Below are positions 1 to 8,166 of a stretch of 64,000 nt of DNA, piece after piece; positions within the stretch are counted from its first letter, which is position 1; each line of letters starts with the position of its first letter. A program made the position numbers and the translations under genes. The notes below the pieces were generated by a model. The model was not told the DNA's origin and made no database searches. It was given only the letters and a program-made list of their open reading frames with translations. The stretch is taken from contig PASR01000008.1 of the NCBI GenBank assembly GCA_002713365.1, positions 426,215 through 490,214 on the forward strand, written 5' to 3'. Origin of the DNA: Rhodospirillaceae bacterium (lineage in GTDB: Bacteria > Pseudomonadota > Alphaproteobacteria > UBA6615).

Positions 1-5
1 TTATT

Positions 6-620
6 ATGGGTCGAAAGTTTATTTATGATCAACTAGTAATAGCTAGCCATAATTTAGGGAAAATAGATGAGATTACTGAGCTTATGGCTCCTCTAGGCAT
101 AACCGTTAGAAACTCTGTAGAGCTTCAACTTCCTGAACCCATTGAAGATGGTTTAACCTTTACAGAAAACGCCACTATAAAAGCAATATCTGCATCTAAT
201 AATACTGGTCTTCCAGCACTTTCAGACGATAGTGGGCTTTCTATAAATGCCCTTTCCGGAGCACCCGGGATATACTCAGCCAGATGGGCGGAAACAAATA
301 ATGGCAGGGATTTTAACGTTGCAATGGAAAGAATCCATAATGAACTAATTAAGCACGATGACCTTACTGCACAGTTTACTTGTGCTCTAGCACTGAGCTG
401 GCCAGATGGCCACATAGAAACTTTCGAAGGTATTCTAAATGGAAAAATTATATGGCCCCCAAGAGGAACGAAAGGGTTTGGGTACGACCCAATTTTTCAA
501 AAATTAGGAGATTCGCGGACATTTGGGGAAATTGAGCCAATGGAAAAACAAAATATATCACATAGGGCTATTGCTTTTAATAAAATGCTTGAGAGCTGTT
601 TTCTGCAAAAAGATGATTAA
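6..620 (+). CDS. rdgB: RdgB/HAM1-family XTP/dITP diphosphatase
   Basis: House-cleaning pyrophosphatase that hydrolyses non-canonical purine triphosphates (dITP, XTP) to monophosphates in the cytoplasm, keeping them out of DNA. Seen: N-terminal SHNLGKIDE substrate loop, SDDSGL metal-binding motif, GTKGFGYDPIF and a C-terminal SHRAIA, all in the family order. At 204 aa it has the usual length. The ATG is only 5 bases from the window edge, so the upstream context and ribosome site are not visible, but the N-terminus aligns with the family without a missing segment. It overlaps the next gene (hemW) by 8 bases, so the two are probably cotranscribed. Confidence 0.95.
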   Translation: MGRKFIYDQLVIASHNLGKIDEITELMAPLGITVRNSVELQLPEPIEDGLTFTENATIKAISASNNTGLPALSDDSGLSINALSGAPGIYSARWAETNNGRDFNVAMERIHNELIKHDDLTAQFTCALALSWPDGHIETFEGILNGKIIWPPRGTKGFGYDPIFQKLGDSRTFGEIEPMEKQNISHRAIAFNKMLESCFLQKDD

Positions 621-1797
621 TAAAATAGAAACACCGAAAACGGTGGCAATTTATGTGCACTGGCCGTTTTGTCTTTCTCTTTGTCCGTATTGTGACTTTA
701 ATAGTCATGTTAGGGAAAATATTAACTACATGCACTGGCAATCATCACTTATAAAAGAACTAAAACACTACGCAAAATTTACAGGTAAAAGAATCGTAAA
801 AAGTATTTTCTTTGGTGGAGGCACTCCCTCACTAATGCCTCCGAGTATCGTTGATAAAATTATTAACGAAATAGAAAAACTTTTTTATATAGATAAAAAC
901 ATAGAAATTACGCTGGAAGCTAATCCCACGTCTGCAGAATCATATAAGTTCAAGGAATTTTCAAGGGCTGGAATAAATCGCGTTAGTCTTGGGGTCCAAG
1001 CATTAAATGATGACGCACTGAATTTTTTAGGCAGAAACCATAGTCTTTTAGAAGCAGAGAAGGCTATAGATATAATAGGCAGCACCTTCGCAAGGTACTC
1101 TTTCGATTTAATATATAATCGGCCTAACCAGTCTATTGATATGTGGGTAAGTGAGCTCCAAAAAGCTATAAAAATGGCAAAAAATCATCTATCAGTATAT
1201 CAATTAACCATAGAGCCAGGAACACCTTTTTACTTATTATTGGCCCGTGGCGCTCTAAAGCTCCCCGATGAAGGTACTTCAGCATCTTTGTATGAAATAA
1301 CACAAGAAGTTCTAAGTGACGTAGGTATGGACGCTTATGAAATTTCTAATCACGCATCTTATGGTGAAGCCTGCCGCCATAATTTAGTTTATTGGCAATA
1401 TGGCGACTATATAGGTATTGGTCCCGGTGCTCATGGGCGAATAACTATAAATGGCGCTATCTACGCCACCAGACAACACCGAGCACCTGAGATCTGGCTC
1501 AGCCGGGTAGAAGAAAACGGCCATGCCACACAAACACATCAAGCACTAGACACAAATTCTATAATTAATGAAATGATAATGATGGGTCTTAGGGTTACTG
1601 AAGGAATTGATGAACAGAATTTTTTAAACCGTACCGGCATTAAATTGAAAAACGCCATTAACGGAGAAGTATCCAAACGCCTACAAGAAGGAGGTTTTAT
1701 AATTCATGACAGTAATAAACTGCTAGCTACTTTCTCTGGTAGACAGCGATTGGATTCAGTAATATCCAGTCTGTTAAATAAAGCTAATGTTTATTGA
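613..1797 (+). CDS. hemW: HemW-type radical SAM protein (heme chaperone, CPO-III-like)
   Basis: Radical SAM protein of the oxygen-independent coproporphyrinogen oxidase-like family; characterised members bind heme and act as heme chaperones. Seen: the 4Fe-4S motif CxxxCxxC at residues 20, 24 and 27 followed by DFNSH, then the SAM-binding FGGGTPSL and, near the C-terminus, a HemW-type winged domain. A longer frame opens at 523, but it would overlap rdgB by about 100 bases and add a 30-residue tail absent from the family. The ATG at 613, overlapping the rdgB stop by 8 bases, gives a normal 394-aa protein. HemW rather than HemN is favoured by the short N-terminus before the first cysteine and by the rdgB neighbour. 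Confidence 0.93.
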   Translation: MINKIETPKTVAIYVHWPFCLSLCPYCDFNSHVRENINYMHWQSSLIKELKHYAKFTGKRIVKSIFFGGGTPSLMPPSIVDKIINEIEKLFYIDKNIEITLEANPTSAESYKFKEFSRAGINRVSLGVQALNDDALNFLGRNHSLLEAEKAIDIIGSTFARYSFDLIYNRPNQSIDMWVSELQKAIKMAKNHLSVYQLTIEPGTPFYLLLARGALKLPDEGTSASLYEITQEVLSDVGMDAYEISNHASYGEACRHNLVYWQYGDYIGIGPGAHGRITINGAIYATRQHRAPEIWLSRVEENGHATQTHQALDTNSIINEMIMMGLRVTEGIDEQNFLNRTGIKLKNAINGEVSKRLQEGGFIIHDSNKLLATFSGRQRLDSVISSLLNKANVY

Positions 1798-3233
1798 TTA
1801 ATGAGCTTCTTAAAAGTTACAGGAGCTGAGTCTATTTTTCGCATACCACCATTCTCAATTTCAAATATCGCTAGACCCCTCTCAACCAATCCAGAAGAAA
1901 GCAATCGAAAAATTCCATCAACACCAGAAAAACCATTGGGATTAGTCAAAGCTTCATTAGAAAATGTCTCTAGGCCTAGTTTATTAGCCCTTAATGCATT
2001 TTGTGCCAAAAACACTACTAAAGCAGTTGAATCGTATGCTAAAGACGCCTGTTGAGTTGGCACACGTCCAAAATTTTTTCTAAATTTATCTATAAAGAAC
2101 TTTCGTTTATTTATAGATGGGGCGACGAACCAAGCCCCGAGCAAGCTTGGCTCAGAATATAGGGGTTGCTCTGCCCAATTTGAAGTTCCCAAGAACTTAA
2201 CTTGGGAAGGATCAATATCATAGAAAGCAAGTAGCGGTGCGATTCGTAATACTTGTCTACCATCAGCTGGTAAAAGCAAAGCCTCAAAACCAACTTTACC
2301 GAGTGTTTCATGTTTCTCTAATTTTTGAAGAGCTCGTTTAGAAATATCATCTTTGCGATCGGCTAAAATACGTCGCTGATATAACAATTCATTACGTCTC
2401 CTAGTGTAATTAGAAAATTTCTTTATTGTTCCGGTTAAGCTTTGGGTTTCTTCAAGATAATAAGCGGCCTCTTTTGAAAGGTTATTTTCTTTCTGTATGC
2501 TCTCCTTTAATGCCGCGACCATTCGCTTCCCATATGAATTATCGGGAGCCAAAGCCGAAAAATTATTAAGTTTTTGATTTTGAGAATATCTTATAATTCT
2601 TTTAACCTGTTCTTCTGGTGAAAACCCCATAGCAAAAACGCCATCACCAACAATTCTGCGATTATTTGAAAAAGTTAGCATTGGAATTTTATGAAGTCTG
2701 GTAACTTCGGCCGCTGCAAGTGATGTATTGGAGAATAATGGGCCAAGAATTAGTGAGGCACCATCATCGAGAGCCGATATTGCAGCCGCTCTGGCCTGAT
2801 TTTCTTTCCCCCCTGTGTCGTATAACCTCAATTCTATGCTACTACCATTTAGATCAAATAATGCCATTTGCGATGCCGAAAGAAGGTCTTGTCCAAATAA
2901 TGCTGCATTTCCCGTCATCGGTACTAGAATACCAACTATTAATTTACCTAATTCATTAATTTTGACATCAGGCTGCTTCACTAAAGGGGGTTTGTTAGAT
3001 TCATCAAGCTCTGGTACTTTAGCTGGAGTTCGTATTTTTTTATGCTCTGCTATAATCGACGGTTTAGCTATAGGGCTAGGAGTAATCAAAAGCTGCTTTT
3101 TCTTATCGGGCTTTTTAATTGTTGGAATTTCTTGTTTATTAGTTGATGTTTCCGATATATCTGGATTTTCGCAACCAAATAGAAATAAGATTACTAGTGC
3201 AAGATATATAAACTGGAGTGGCTTTTGCTCCAT
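1791..3233 (-). CDS. LpoA-like lipoprotein (penicillin-binding protein activator / periplasmic-binding fold)
   Basis: Predicted lipoprotein with a type I periplasmic-binding-protein fold, the family annotated as penicillin-binding protein activator (LpoA/LppC) in proteobacteria. Seen: signal segment LALVILFLFGC with the lipidated cysteine at residue 21, a low-complexity Pro/Lys/Ser linker to about residue 90, then a binding domain beginning GKLIVGILVPMTGNAALFGQ. The ATG at 3233 puts the lipobox at the right distance; a start 48 bases further upstream would precede the signal peptide with a non-signal tail. The 3' end overlaps hemW by 7 bases in convergent orientation. The position beside rsmI is conserved in alphaproteobacteria. 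A role in activating cell-wall synthases is inferred from family naming only. Confidence 0.85.
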   Translation of the reverse strand: MEQKPLQFIYLALVILFLFGCENPDISETSTNKQEIPTIKKPDKKKQLLITPSPIAKPSIIAEHKKIRTPAKVPELDESNKPPLVKQPDVKINELGKLIVGILVPMTGNAALFGQDLLSASQMALFDLNGSSIELRLYDTGGKENQARAAAISALDDGASLILGPLFSNTSLAAAEVTRLHKIPMLTFSNNRRIVGDGVFAMGFSPEEQVKRIIRYSQNQKLNNFSALAPDNSYGKRMVAALKESIQKENNLSKEAAYYLEETQSLTGTIKKFSNYTRRRNELLYQRRILADRKDDISKRALQKLEKHETLGKVGFEALLLPADGRQVLRIAPLLAFYDIDPSQVKFLGTSNWAEQPLYSEPSLLGAWFVAPSINKRKFFIDKFRKNFGRVPTQQASLAYDSTALVVFLAQNALRANKLGLETFSNEALTNPNGFSGVDGIFRLLSSGLVERGLAIFEIENGGMRKIDSAPVTFKKLINQ

Positions 3234-3256
3234 GTAAGTTAGGAAATTTAGAAATC

Positions 3257-4213
3257 GTGACACCTCGCCACCCCATTTCAAAAAGTTCTATTAAGGCCCG
3301 CCAGTCGAGTAAGCGGCAAAACAATCCTAACGAACCAAAAGTTTCACAACAACCATCTCAATCTTTAATCGAACCGGGCCTATACATTATTGCCTCTCCA
3401 ATTGGTAATCTCGGCGACATAACATTACGAGCAATTGAAACTCTTAAAAGCTCTAATTTAATAGCCTGTGAAGACACTCGAATTACACGTCGATTATTAT
3501 CACATTATAATATTAACATACCAACAACCGCATATCATGAGCATAATGCCAATACTGCACTACCACGACTTATTAAGCGACTAAAAAATAATGAAATAGT
3601 TTCACTTATCAGTGACGCTGGAACCCCCTTGATTTCTGATCCCGGTTATAGGTTAGTTCAAGCCGCTATAGCCGAAGACATACTGATAACCACCACCCCA
3701 GGACCAGTAGCGGCCATAGCAGCTCTTACACTTTCAGGTTTACCAACTGATAGCTTTTTCTTCGCAGGTTTTTTACCTCCGAAACAAACTGCAAAAAAGA
3801 ACCGGATTTATCAGTTAGCAAACGTGCCCTCTACGTTAATTTTTTATGAATCACCTCGTAGACTCTCACAGACCTTAAAAGAAATGGCCAATATATATGG
3901 AAATCGGCCCGCTGCACTCGTAAGAGAAATAAGCAAAAAATTTGAAGAAGTGCGCAGAGGTACTATAGGGGAATTATCAAATGAATTAAATGCCTTGGGC
4001 CAGCCTCGGGGAGAGATAGTTCTACTTATTGGACCTCCAACACCAGAAAAAATAATTGATAATAGTGAAATTGATGCCGAGTTAATAAAAGCTTTGGCAG
4101 AAATGAGTTTACGAGATGCAGTGGAAAAAATATCCCTGAGCTTTGGTATGCCTAAAAGACAAATTTATAGGCGCGCTTTGGAAATAACATCTCTTGACGA
4201 GACAGAGTTATAA
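3257..4213 (+). CDS. rsmI: 16S rRNA 2'-O-ribose C1402 methyltransferase RsmI
   Basis: SAM-dependent methyltransferase of the tetrapyrrole-methylase fold that modifies C1402 of 16S rRNA with RsmH. Seen: GLYIIASPIGNLGDITLRA near the start of the domain, CEDTRITRRLL, SDAGTPLISDPGY and TPGPVAAIAALTLSGLP, all hallmark segments. The conserved domain begins about 40 residues after the chosen GTG; a second GTG at 3218 would overlap the 5' end of the divergent lipoprotein gene. Neither start has a convincing ribosome site, although an AGGA precedes 3257 by 12 bases. In many alphaproteobacteria yraN follows rsmI; here it is absent. Confidence 0.93.
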   Translation: MTPRHPISKSSIKARQSSKRQNNPNEPKVSQQPSQSLIEPGLYIIASPIGNLGDITLRAIETLKSSNLIACEDTRITRRLLSHYNINIPTTAYHEHNANTALPRLIKRLKNNEIVSLISDAGTPLISDPGYRLVQAAIAEDILITTTPGPVAAIAALTLSGLPTDSFFFAGFLPPKQTAKKNRIYQLANVPSTLIFYESPRRLSQTLKEMANIYGNRPAALVREISKKFEEVRRGTIGELSNELNALGQPRGEIVLLIGPPTPEKIIDNSEIDAELIKALAEMSLRDAVEKISLSFGMPKRQIYRRALEITSLDETEL

Positions 4214-4398
4214 GAGTCCTATTACCCAAGCAATATAAACTAAAATCACTATTTATGTTGAAAATTAAAACAAAGTAATGATCAATAGATATTAAAGCCA
4301 ACATAAACTAATTTATTGGAGAAAATATTGGTAACCTTCTAAAATTGTAGCCATACACCTTAGGTTTGCCTTGCACTCATTAAAATTGGATTTCAGCT
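4214..4398. other. Intergenic region upstream of BON lipoprotein, no yraN
   Basis: 185 bases with no reading frame resembling yraN, the gene often found here in relatives. It contains a 9-bp inverted repeat, TTTATGTTG at 4252-4260 and CAACATAAA at 4299-4307, with a 38-base spacer, too wide for a clear hairpin. It probably carries the promoter of the BON gene, but no convincing -35/-10 pair was identified. Confidence 0.4.
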
Positions 4399-5061
4399 AT
4401 GAACAGTATAATAAAAACTATAATTACCAAAAAATATATTATTAGTTTTTCCTCAGCAGTACTTCTCTCATTATTTGTTCTGTCGTCTTGCACACCAACC
4501 GGGGTTGTACTGAGCGCTGGAGCTACTGCAGGTGTGGCTGCTTATGAAGAAAGAGGTGTAAAAGGGGCGGCCAAAGATTTAAGCATTAGGGTTGAGATCA
4601 ATAATAGTTGGCTAAACGCCGGACTTGAGCTCTATAACTTAGTTAGCCTGCAAGTGTATGAAGGCAGAGTACTTCTCACGGGCCACGTTCCAAACAATGA
4701 TATGGCTGATCGTGCTGTACGCCTAGCATGGCAACCTAAATACGTACGGGAGGTTATCAATGAAATTCAAGTTAGAAGAGACATTGGAATAGAAACTTTT
4801 GCTAGAGACGCTCTGATTAATGCGCGTCTGGACTCCGCATTATTATTTGCAAACAATATTCAATCAATAAATTACTCAACACGTTCTGTTGCTGGAACTA
4901 TCTACTTACTAGGCATAGCTAAAAACCAAGAGGAGCTTAACCTAGTTTTGCAGGTTGCAAGAAACATTCCAGATGTTAAAAATGTGATTAGTCACGTTTT
5001 ACTAAATACTGACTCTCGTCGTTTGCAACAGCCATCGAAAAAGATGGGCGACAAGAGTTAA
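4399..5061 (+). CDS. BON-domain outer-membrane/periplasmic lipoprotein
   Basis: Envelope lipoprotein with two BON (bacterial OsmY and nodulation) domains, of the OsmY/DolP type, which bind membrane phospholipid. Seen: basic N-terminus, hydrophobic stretch and lipobox LSSC with cysteine 31; a glycine/alanine-rich segment; first BON domain about residues 57-126 (VYEGRVLLTGHVPN) and second about 131-205 (AGTIYLLGIAKNQEEL). 220 aa, a normal length. It sits 8 bases before the SirB1-type gene, so the pair is likely cotranscribed. A role in envelope integrity is inferred from the family. Confidence 0.88.
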   Translation: MNSIIKTIITKKYIISFSSAVLLSLFVLSSCTPTGVVLSAGATAGVAAYEERGVKGAAKDLSIRVEINNSWLNAGLELYNLVSLQVYEGRVLLTGHVPNNDMADRAVRLAWQPKYVREVINEIQVRRDIGIETFARDALINARLDSALLFANNIQSINYSTRSVAGTIYLLGIAKNQEELNLVLQVARNIPDVKNVISHVLLNTDSRRLQQPSKKMGDKS

Positions 5062-5069
5062 CATAAAAC

Positions 5070-5906
5070 ATGGAAAAATATTTCGATACAGGTGAAACCG
5101 CTCTTCAAAAAATTGGCAAAACCAAAGACGTAGTCATCCCTTTAGCGGAAGCAGCTCTTTTATTGGCATCTCGTGACCGACCTGACATTTCATTAGATAG
5201 GTATCGACAGCATCTATCACAAATTTCTCAAAAGGTAAGGAATGCTTATATAGAAAAAAGACAAATAGATACAAATCAGATTAATGCGCTAAAATCGGTA
5301 TTGGTATCAGAGTACGGATATTCTGGAGACACTGTTTCTTACGACTCCTTACAAAATGCAAATTTAATTCAAGTCATTGATCGTCGTAAAGGCCTTCCTA
5401 TAACTCTAGGTATAATTTATATACACGCGGCCCGAGCACAGGGATGGGATATTGATGGCTTAAATTTCCCAGGTCACTTTTTATTACGTATTGAAGATGG
5501 GGTCAAACGAACCATATTTGACCCTTTTAATGGTGGTAAGACCATTGAAATAAGTGATATGCGGGCGCTTATCAAGAAAACACTTGGAAATAACGCAGAG
5601 CTATCTGCAAAACATTATCGAGCAGCAAGCAATCGAGAGATATTAATTCGTCTGCAAAACAATAAAAAAATACGATTACTAAAATCTAGAAAAATAACCG
5701 AAGCGCTTACCGTGGTTGAAAGCATGCTCGAATTTTCTCCATCATCCCCAGAAATATGGTATGATGCAGGGATATTACATAAATATCTAGGAAATTTACA
5801 GGCCGCAATAATAGCCTTCAACCACTGTTATGATGTTTCCACATCCATCAATCGTAAAAATCAAGTTATGCAAATTATTAATGAATTGCATAGGAATTTA
5901 AACTAA
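5070..5906 (+). CDS. SirB1-family protein (transglutaminase-like fold plus TPR)
   Basis: Member of the SirB1 family (UPF0162), which combines an inactive-looking transglutaminase-like domain with C-terminal tetratricopeptide helices. Seen: the signature region RRKGLPITLGIIYIHAARAQ followed by GLNFPGHFLLRI at about residues 109-145, then FDPFNGG, and TPR-like helices from about residue 195 (ALTVVESMLEF, AGILHKYLGNLQAAIIAFNHC). Biochemical function is unknown. The same neighbourhood of BON lipoprotein, SirB1-like gene and gshB is usual in related bacteria, but gives no direct clue to the role. Confidence 0.85.
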   Translation: MEKYFDTGETALQKIGKTKDVVIPLAEAALLLASRDRPDISLDRYRQHLSQISQKVRNAYIEKRQIDTNQINALKSVLVSEYGYSGDTVSYDSLQNANLIQVIDRRKGLPITLGIIYIHAARAQGWDIDGLNFPGHFLLRIEDGVKRTIFDPFNGGKTIEISDMRALIKKTLGNNAELSAKHYRAASNREILIRLQNNKKIRLLKSRKITEALTVVESMLEFSPSSPEIWYDAGILHKYLGNLQAAIIAFNHCYDVSTSINRKNQVMQIINELHRNLN

Positions 5907-6021
5907 ATGAGCCATCTATTTTAGTCTATATCGCTAGACGAATAACAGTTCCCCTGCAATTATAGAAAAATAAATAACTCCTGTGATCCATGTTTATTAT
6001 TTTAAATTTAGGAGAAAACGT

Positions 6022-6963
6022 ATGAGTCTAGATATTGCGCTTCAAATGGACCCTATAGAGTCTATTGATATATCAGGGGATTCAACTTTCGCACTAGCTT
6101 TGGAAGCACAATCAAGAGGATATAAACTATTTCACTATCTGCCGGAAAACTTAAGCCTCAAAGATGGCAGGGTAATAGCTCTCGCAGAACCGCTTACAGT
6201 ATCCCGGCAGGACACAAGTTATTTTACTAAAGGTGACACCCAAATCATGGACCTTTCTGAGGTTGATGTTGTTCTAATGAGGCAAGACCCACCTTTTAAC
6301 ATGTCGTATATAACTGCAACGCATATATTAGAACACATACATCCCAAAACCCTGGTTGTTAATGATCCAGTATCCGTTAGAAACGCCCCAGAAAAGCTAT
6401 TTGTAACGCACTTTAATGGTCTCTTACCGCCAACATTAATCACATCAAACCATAATGAAATAAAGAAATTTCGAGAAGAACATAAAGATATAATTATAAA
6501 GCCATTATATGGAAATGGGGGAGCGGGGGTATTTCATATAAAACCTAGTGATGAAAACCTTACAACTCTTCTAGAGATATTTAAAATTCACTATGCGGAA
6601 CCAATTATTGCCCAACTCTATTTACCCGAGGTGCGAAACGGAGATAAGCGAATTATCCTAGTTAACGGTAAACCCGCTGGAGCAATTAACAGAATACCAG
6701 CAGTAGGGGAAGCGCGGTCCAACATGCATGTCGGAGGGGTGCCTTTAAAAACAGAGTTAACAGCTCGTGAAAAACATATCTGTGATTCTATCGGGCCATC
6801 TCTAAAAGAGCTCGGGCTTATTTTTGTGGGTATTGATGTTATCGGTGATTATCTGACGGAAATAAACGTAACCTCGCCAACTGGGATTCAAGAGATTGAC
6901 CGTTTTGATAAAACCAACATTTCTGCACTGATATGGAACGCTATAGAATCAAAAATAAAGTAA
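6022..6963 (+). CDS. gshB: Glutathione synthetase
   Basis: ATP-grasp ligase that joins gamma-glutamylcysteine and glycine in the second step of glutathione synthesis. Seen: N-terminal domain with [21 protein letters not shown], the RQDPPFN segment, the ATP-grasp lysine region [18 protein letters not shown], and a C-terminal [19 protein letters not shown] carrying metal-binding residues. The start chosen is the ATG at 6022, preceded by AGGAG at 6010-6014 (good spacing); a frame opening at 5983 adds 13 residues without support. 313 aa is typical. A strong hairpin terminator follows the stop by about 10 bases. Confidence 0.96.
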   Translation: MSLDIALQMDPIESIDISGDSTFALALEAQSRGYKLFHYLPENLSLKDGRVIALAEPLTVSRQDTSYFTKGDTQIMDLSEVDVVLMRQDPPFNMSYITATHILEHIHPKTLVVNDPVSVRNAPEKLFVTHFNGLLPPTLITSNHNEIKKFREEHKDIIIKPLYGNGGAGVFHIKPSDENLTTLLEIFKIHYAEPIIAQLYLPEVRNGDKRIILVNGKPAGAINRIPAVGEARSNMHVGGVPLKTELTAREKHICDSIGPSLKELGLIFVGIDVIGDYLTEINVTSPTGIQEIDRFDKTNISALIWNAIESKIK

Positions 6964-6973
6964 TAACAAAATA

Positions 6974-6999
6974 AAAAAGCGGGCAAAAACCCGCTTTTT
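6974..6999. terminator. Bidirectional intrinsic terminator between gshB and the VOC gene
   Basis: GCGGG (6979-6983) pairs with CCCGC (6990-6994) around a CAAAAA loop, flanked by an A-run upstream and a T-run downstream that extend the stem. The symmetry serves both gshB (plus) and the convergent minus-strand operon ending at 7022. Confidence 0.9.
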
Positions 7000-7021
7000 A
7001 AATCCCCAAAAATAGCAGTCG

Positions 7022-7639
7022 CTAATTAGCAGGAAACTCACTTAGATCTGGCGGAGGTCCATCAGGACGCTGCAAAAGGTCTTCCTCAGACTCACCTGCC
7101 TTATACCTTGCAAATAATTCCTCGGGATCAAATTTTACACCTATTGGATTAGCAGAAAATTCGCCATTATCAAAATACTCAGCAAATCGCTCCTCAGGCA
7201 CGTTATCTACCTGTAACTCAACCTGATTTTTATCTGGGTCAAAATAATACATAGATGTTGTTGGTCCATGATTTATTGTGAATTCCGGAAGAATTCCTTC
7301 ACCCTTCAGGCGATCATAGGTATGTACTAAATCTCCAAGGCTTTCATAAGTAAAAGCAACGTGATGTAATCCAGCGTAACCATCAATATGTTCCTTTATG
7401 CCAGGAAAACCCAAAACGGCAATTCGATGATGCTCGTCATCATAGGTTATAAAACCTCCGAATCCTGCTTCATACATAGCCTCACCTTCTAAAACTACTT
7501 TGTACCAATCAAGTATCATCTGGGCCCGCTCCGGCGGTGTTCGCAGAACTACGTGAGCTAGTTTTGCGGGCGCTACCTTACCACGTTCTTTAGCAGTTTT
7601 TGGCATTTTAGCAACTGGTGCACTTCCATCCACAATCAT
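7022..7639 (-). CDS. VOC-superfamily (glyoxalase/extradiol dioxygenase-like) metalloprotein
   Basis: Vicinal-oxygen-chelate protein with two beta-alpha-beta-beta-beta modules. Seen: H29 in KLAHVVLRT, the HH pair at 92-93 in GLHHVAFTY, and E141 in NQVELQVDNV, which match the two-His-one-Glu metal site of type I extradiol dioxygenases and glyoxalases. The C-terminal 45 residues are acidic and proline-rich, ending GPPPDLSEFPAN, an extension beyond the fold. Substrate is unknown; closest by pattern are catechol-2,3-dioxygenase-like proteins. It is the last gene of a run with a cupin and a TauD-type oxygenase, suggesting breakdown of a small organic compound, which is inference. Confidence 0.8.
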   Translation of the reverse strand: MIVDGSAPVAKMPKTAKERGKVAPAKLAHVVLRTPPERAQMILDWYKVVLEGEAMYEAGFGGFITYDDEHHRIAVLGFPGIKEHIDGYAGLHHVAFTYESLGDLVHTYDRLKGEGILPEFTINHGPTTSMYYFDPDKNQVELQVDNVPEERFAEYFDNGEFSANPIGVKFDPEELFARYKAGESEEDLLQRPDGPPPDLSEFPAN

Positions 7640-7769
7640 TCTCCCTAAATAATTATTTTTTAGAAAATACTAACAATTAATAATACCTTAGTACGGCCAA
7701 TAATCCGTGTCAAAGCTCTGATTTAGTTTATTCTAATGTTTAATATTAAGATTTACGCCTTATAAGCCA

Positions 7770-8132
7770 CTAGTGGGCATGTTCAGTAGGACCATAAAAG
7801 CTAGTAAATATTATGCAACCCACAGGATAACTCAACGGACCGTGGGCAATTTCATCACCTGGGCCAAATAGATAATCACCAGGCATTAGAATTTTTCCAT
7901 CTACATGCATTTCACCTTCTACTATTAGATTGCTGTGCCAGCCTTTATGAGTATGACGAGGCTCTGTATATCCTGCCGGAAAACGGACATAAAAGTCTCT
8001 TCTGCCGGTCTCAGGGTCATGAGAAAACATTTTTACCTGTACCCCTTTTGGTAGGGTAAAAAGATCCGTATCGTCCTCCCACTCTAATTCATCTGGATGA
8101 ACTACTATAAGGTTTTTACTTCCAGTCTCCAT
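7770..8132 (-). CDS. Small cupin-domain protein
   Basis: Single-domain cupin of 120 aa. Seen: motif 1 around residues 54-73 (GYTEPRHTHKGWHSNLIVEG) with H60 and H62; the usual glutamate position is occupied by or beside H66, so the metal site, if any, would be three-histidine-like. Motif 2 (GDYLFGPGDEIAHG) supplies H97. Such proteins are dioxygenases, isomerases or sensors; the reaction cannot be named. It is 34 bases downstream of the TauD-type gene on the same strand and is followed by 130 bases before the VOC gene. Confidence 0.78.
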   Translation of the reverse strand: METGSKNLIVVHPDELEWEDDTDLFTLPKGVQVKMFSHDPETGRRDFYVRFPAGYTEPRHTHKGWHSNLIVEGEMHVDGKILMPGDYLFGPGDEIAHGPLSYPVGCIIFTSFYGPTEHAH

Positions 8133-8166
8133 TTTTTTTCCTTAAACCATAAAATAAAGTCACACT

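Noticed and set aside
523..612. Extended N-terminus of HemW overlapping rdgB
   Set aside because: It adds 30 residues lying wholly inside rdgB, not found in the family; the ATG at 613 fits better.
2815..3237. Plus-strand 140-codon frame within the lipoprotein gene
   Set aside because: Antisense shadow of the LpoA-like gene; no family resemblance.
4252..4307. TTTATGTTG/CAACATAAA inverted repeat as a terminator for rsmI
   Set aside because: 38-base loop, AT-only stem and no T-run make a terminator unlikely.
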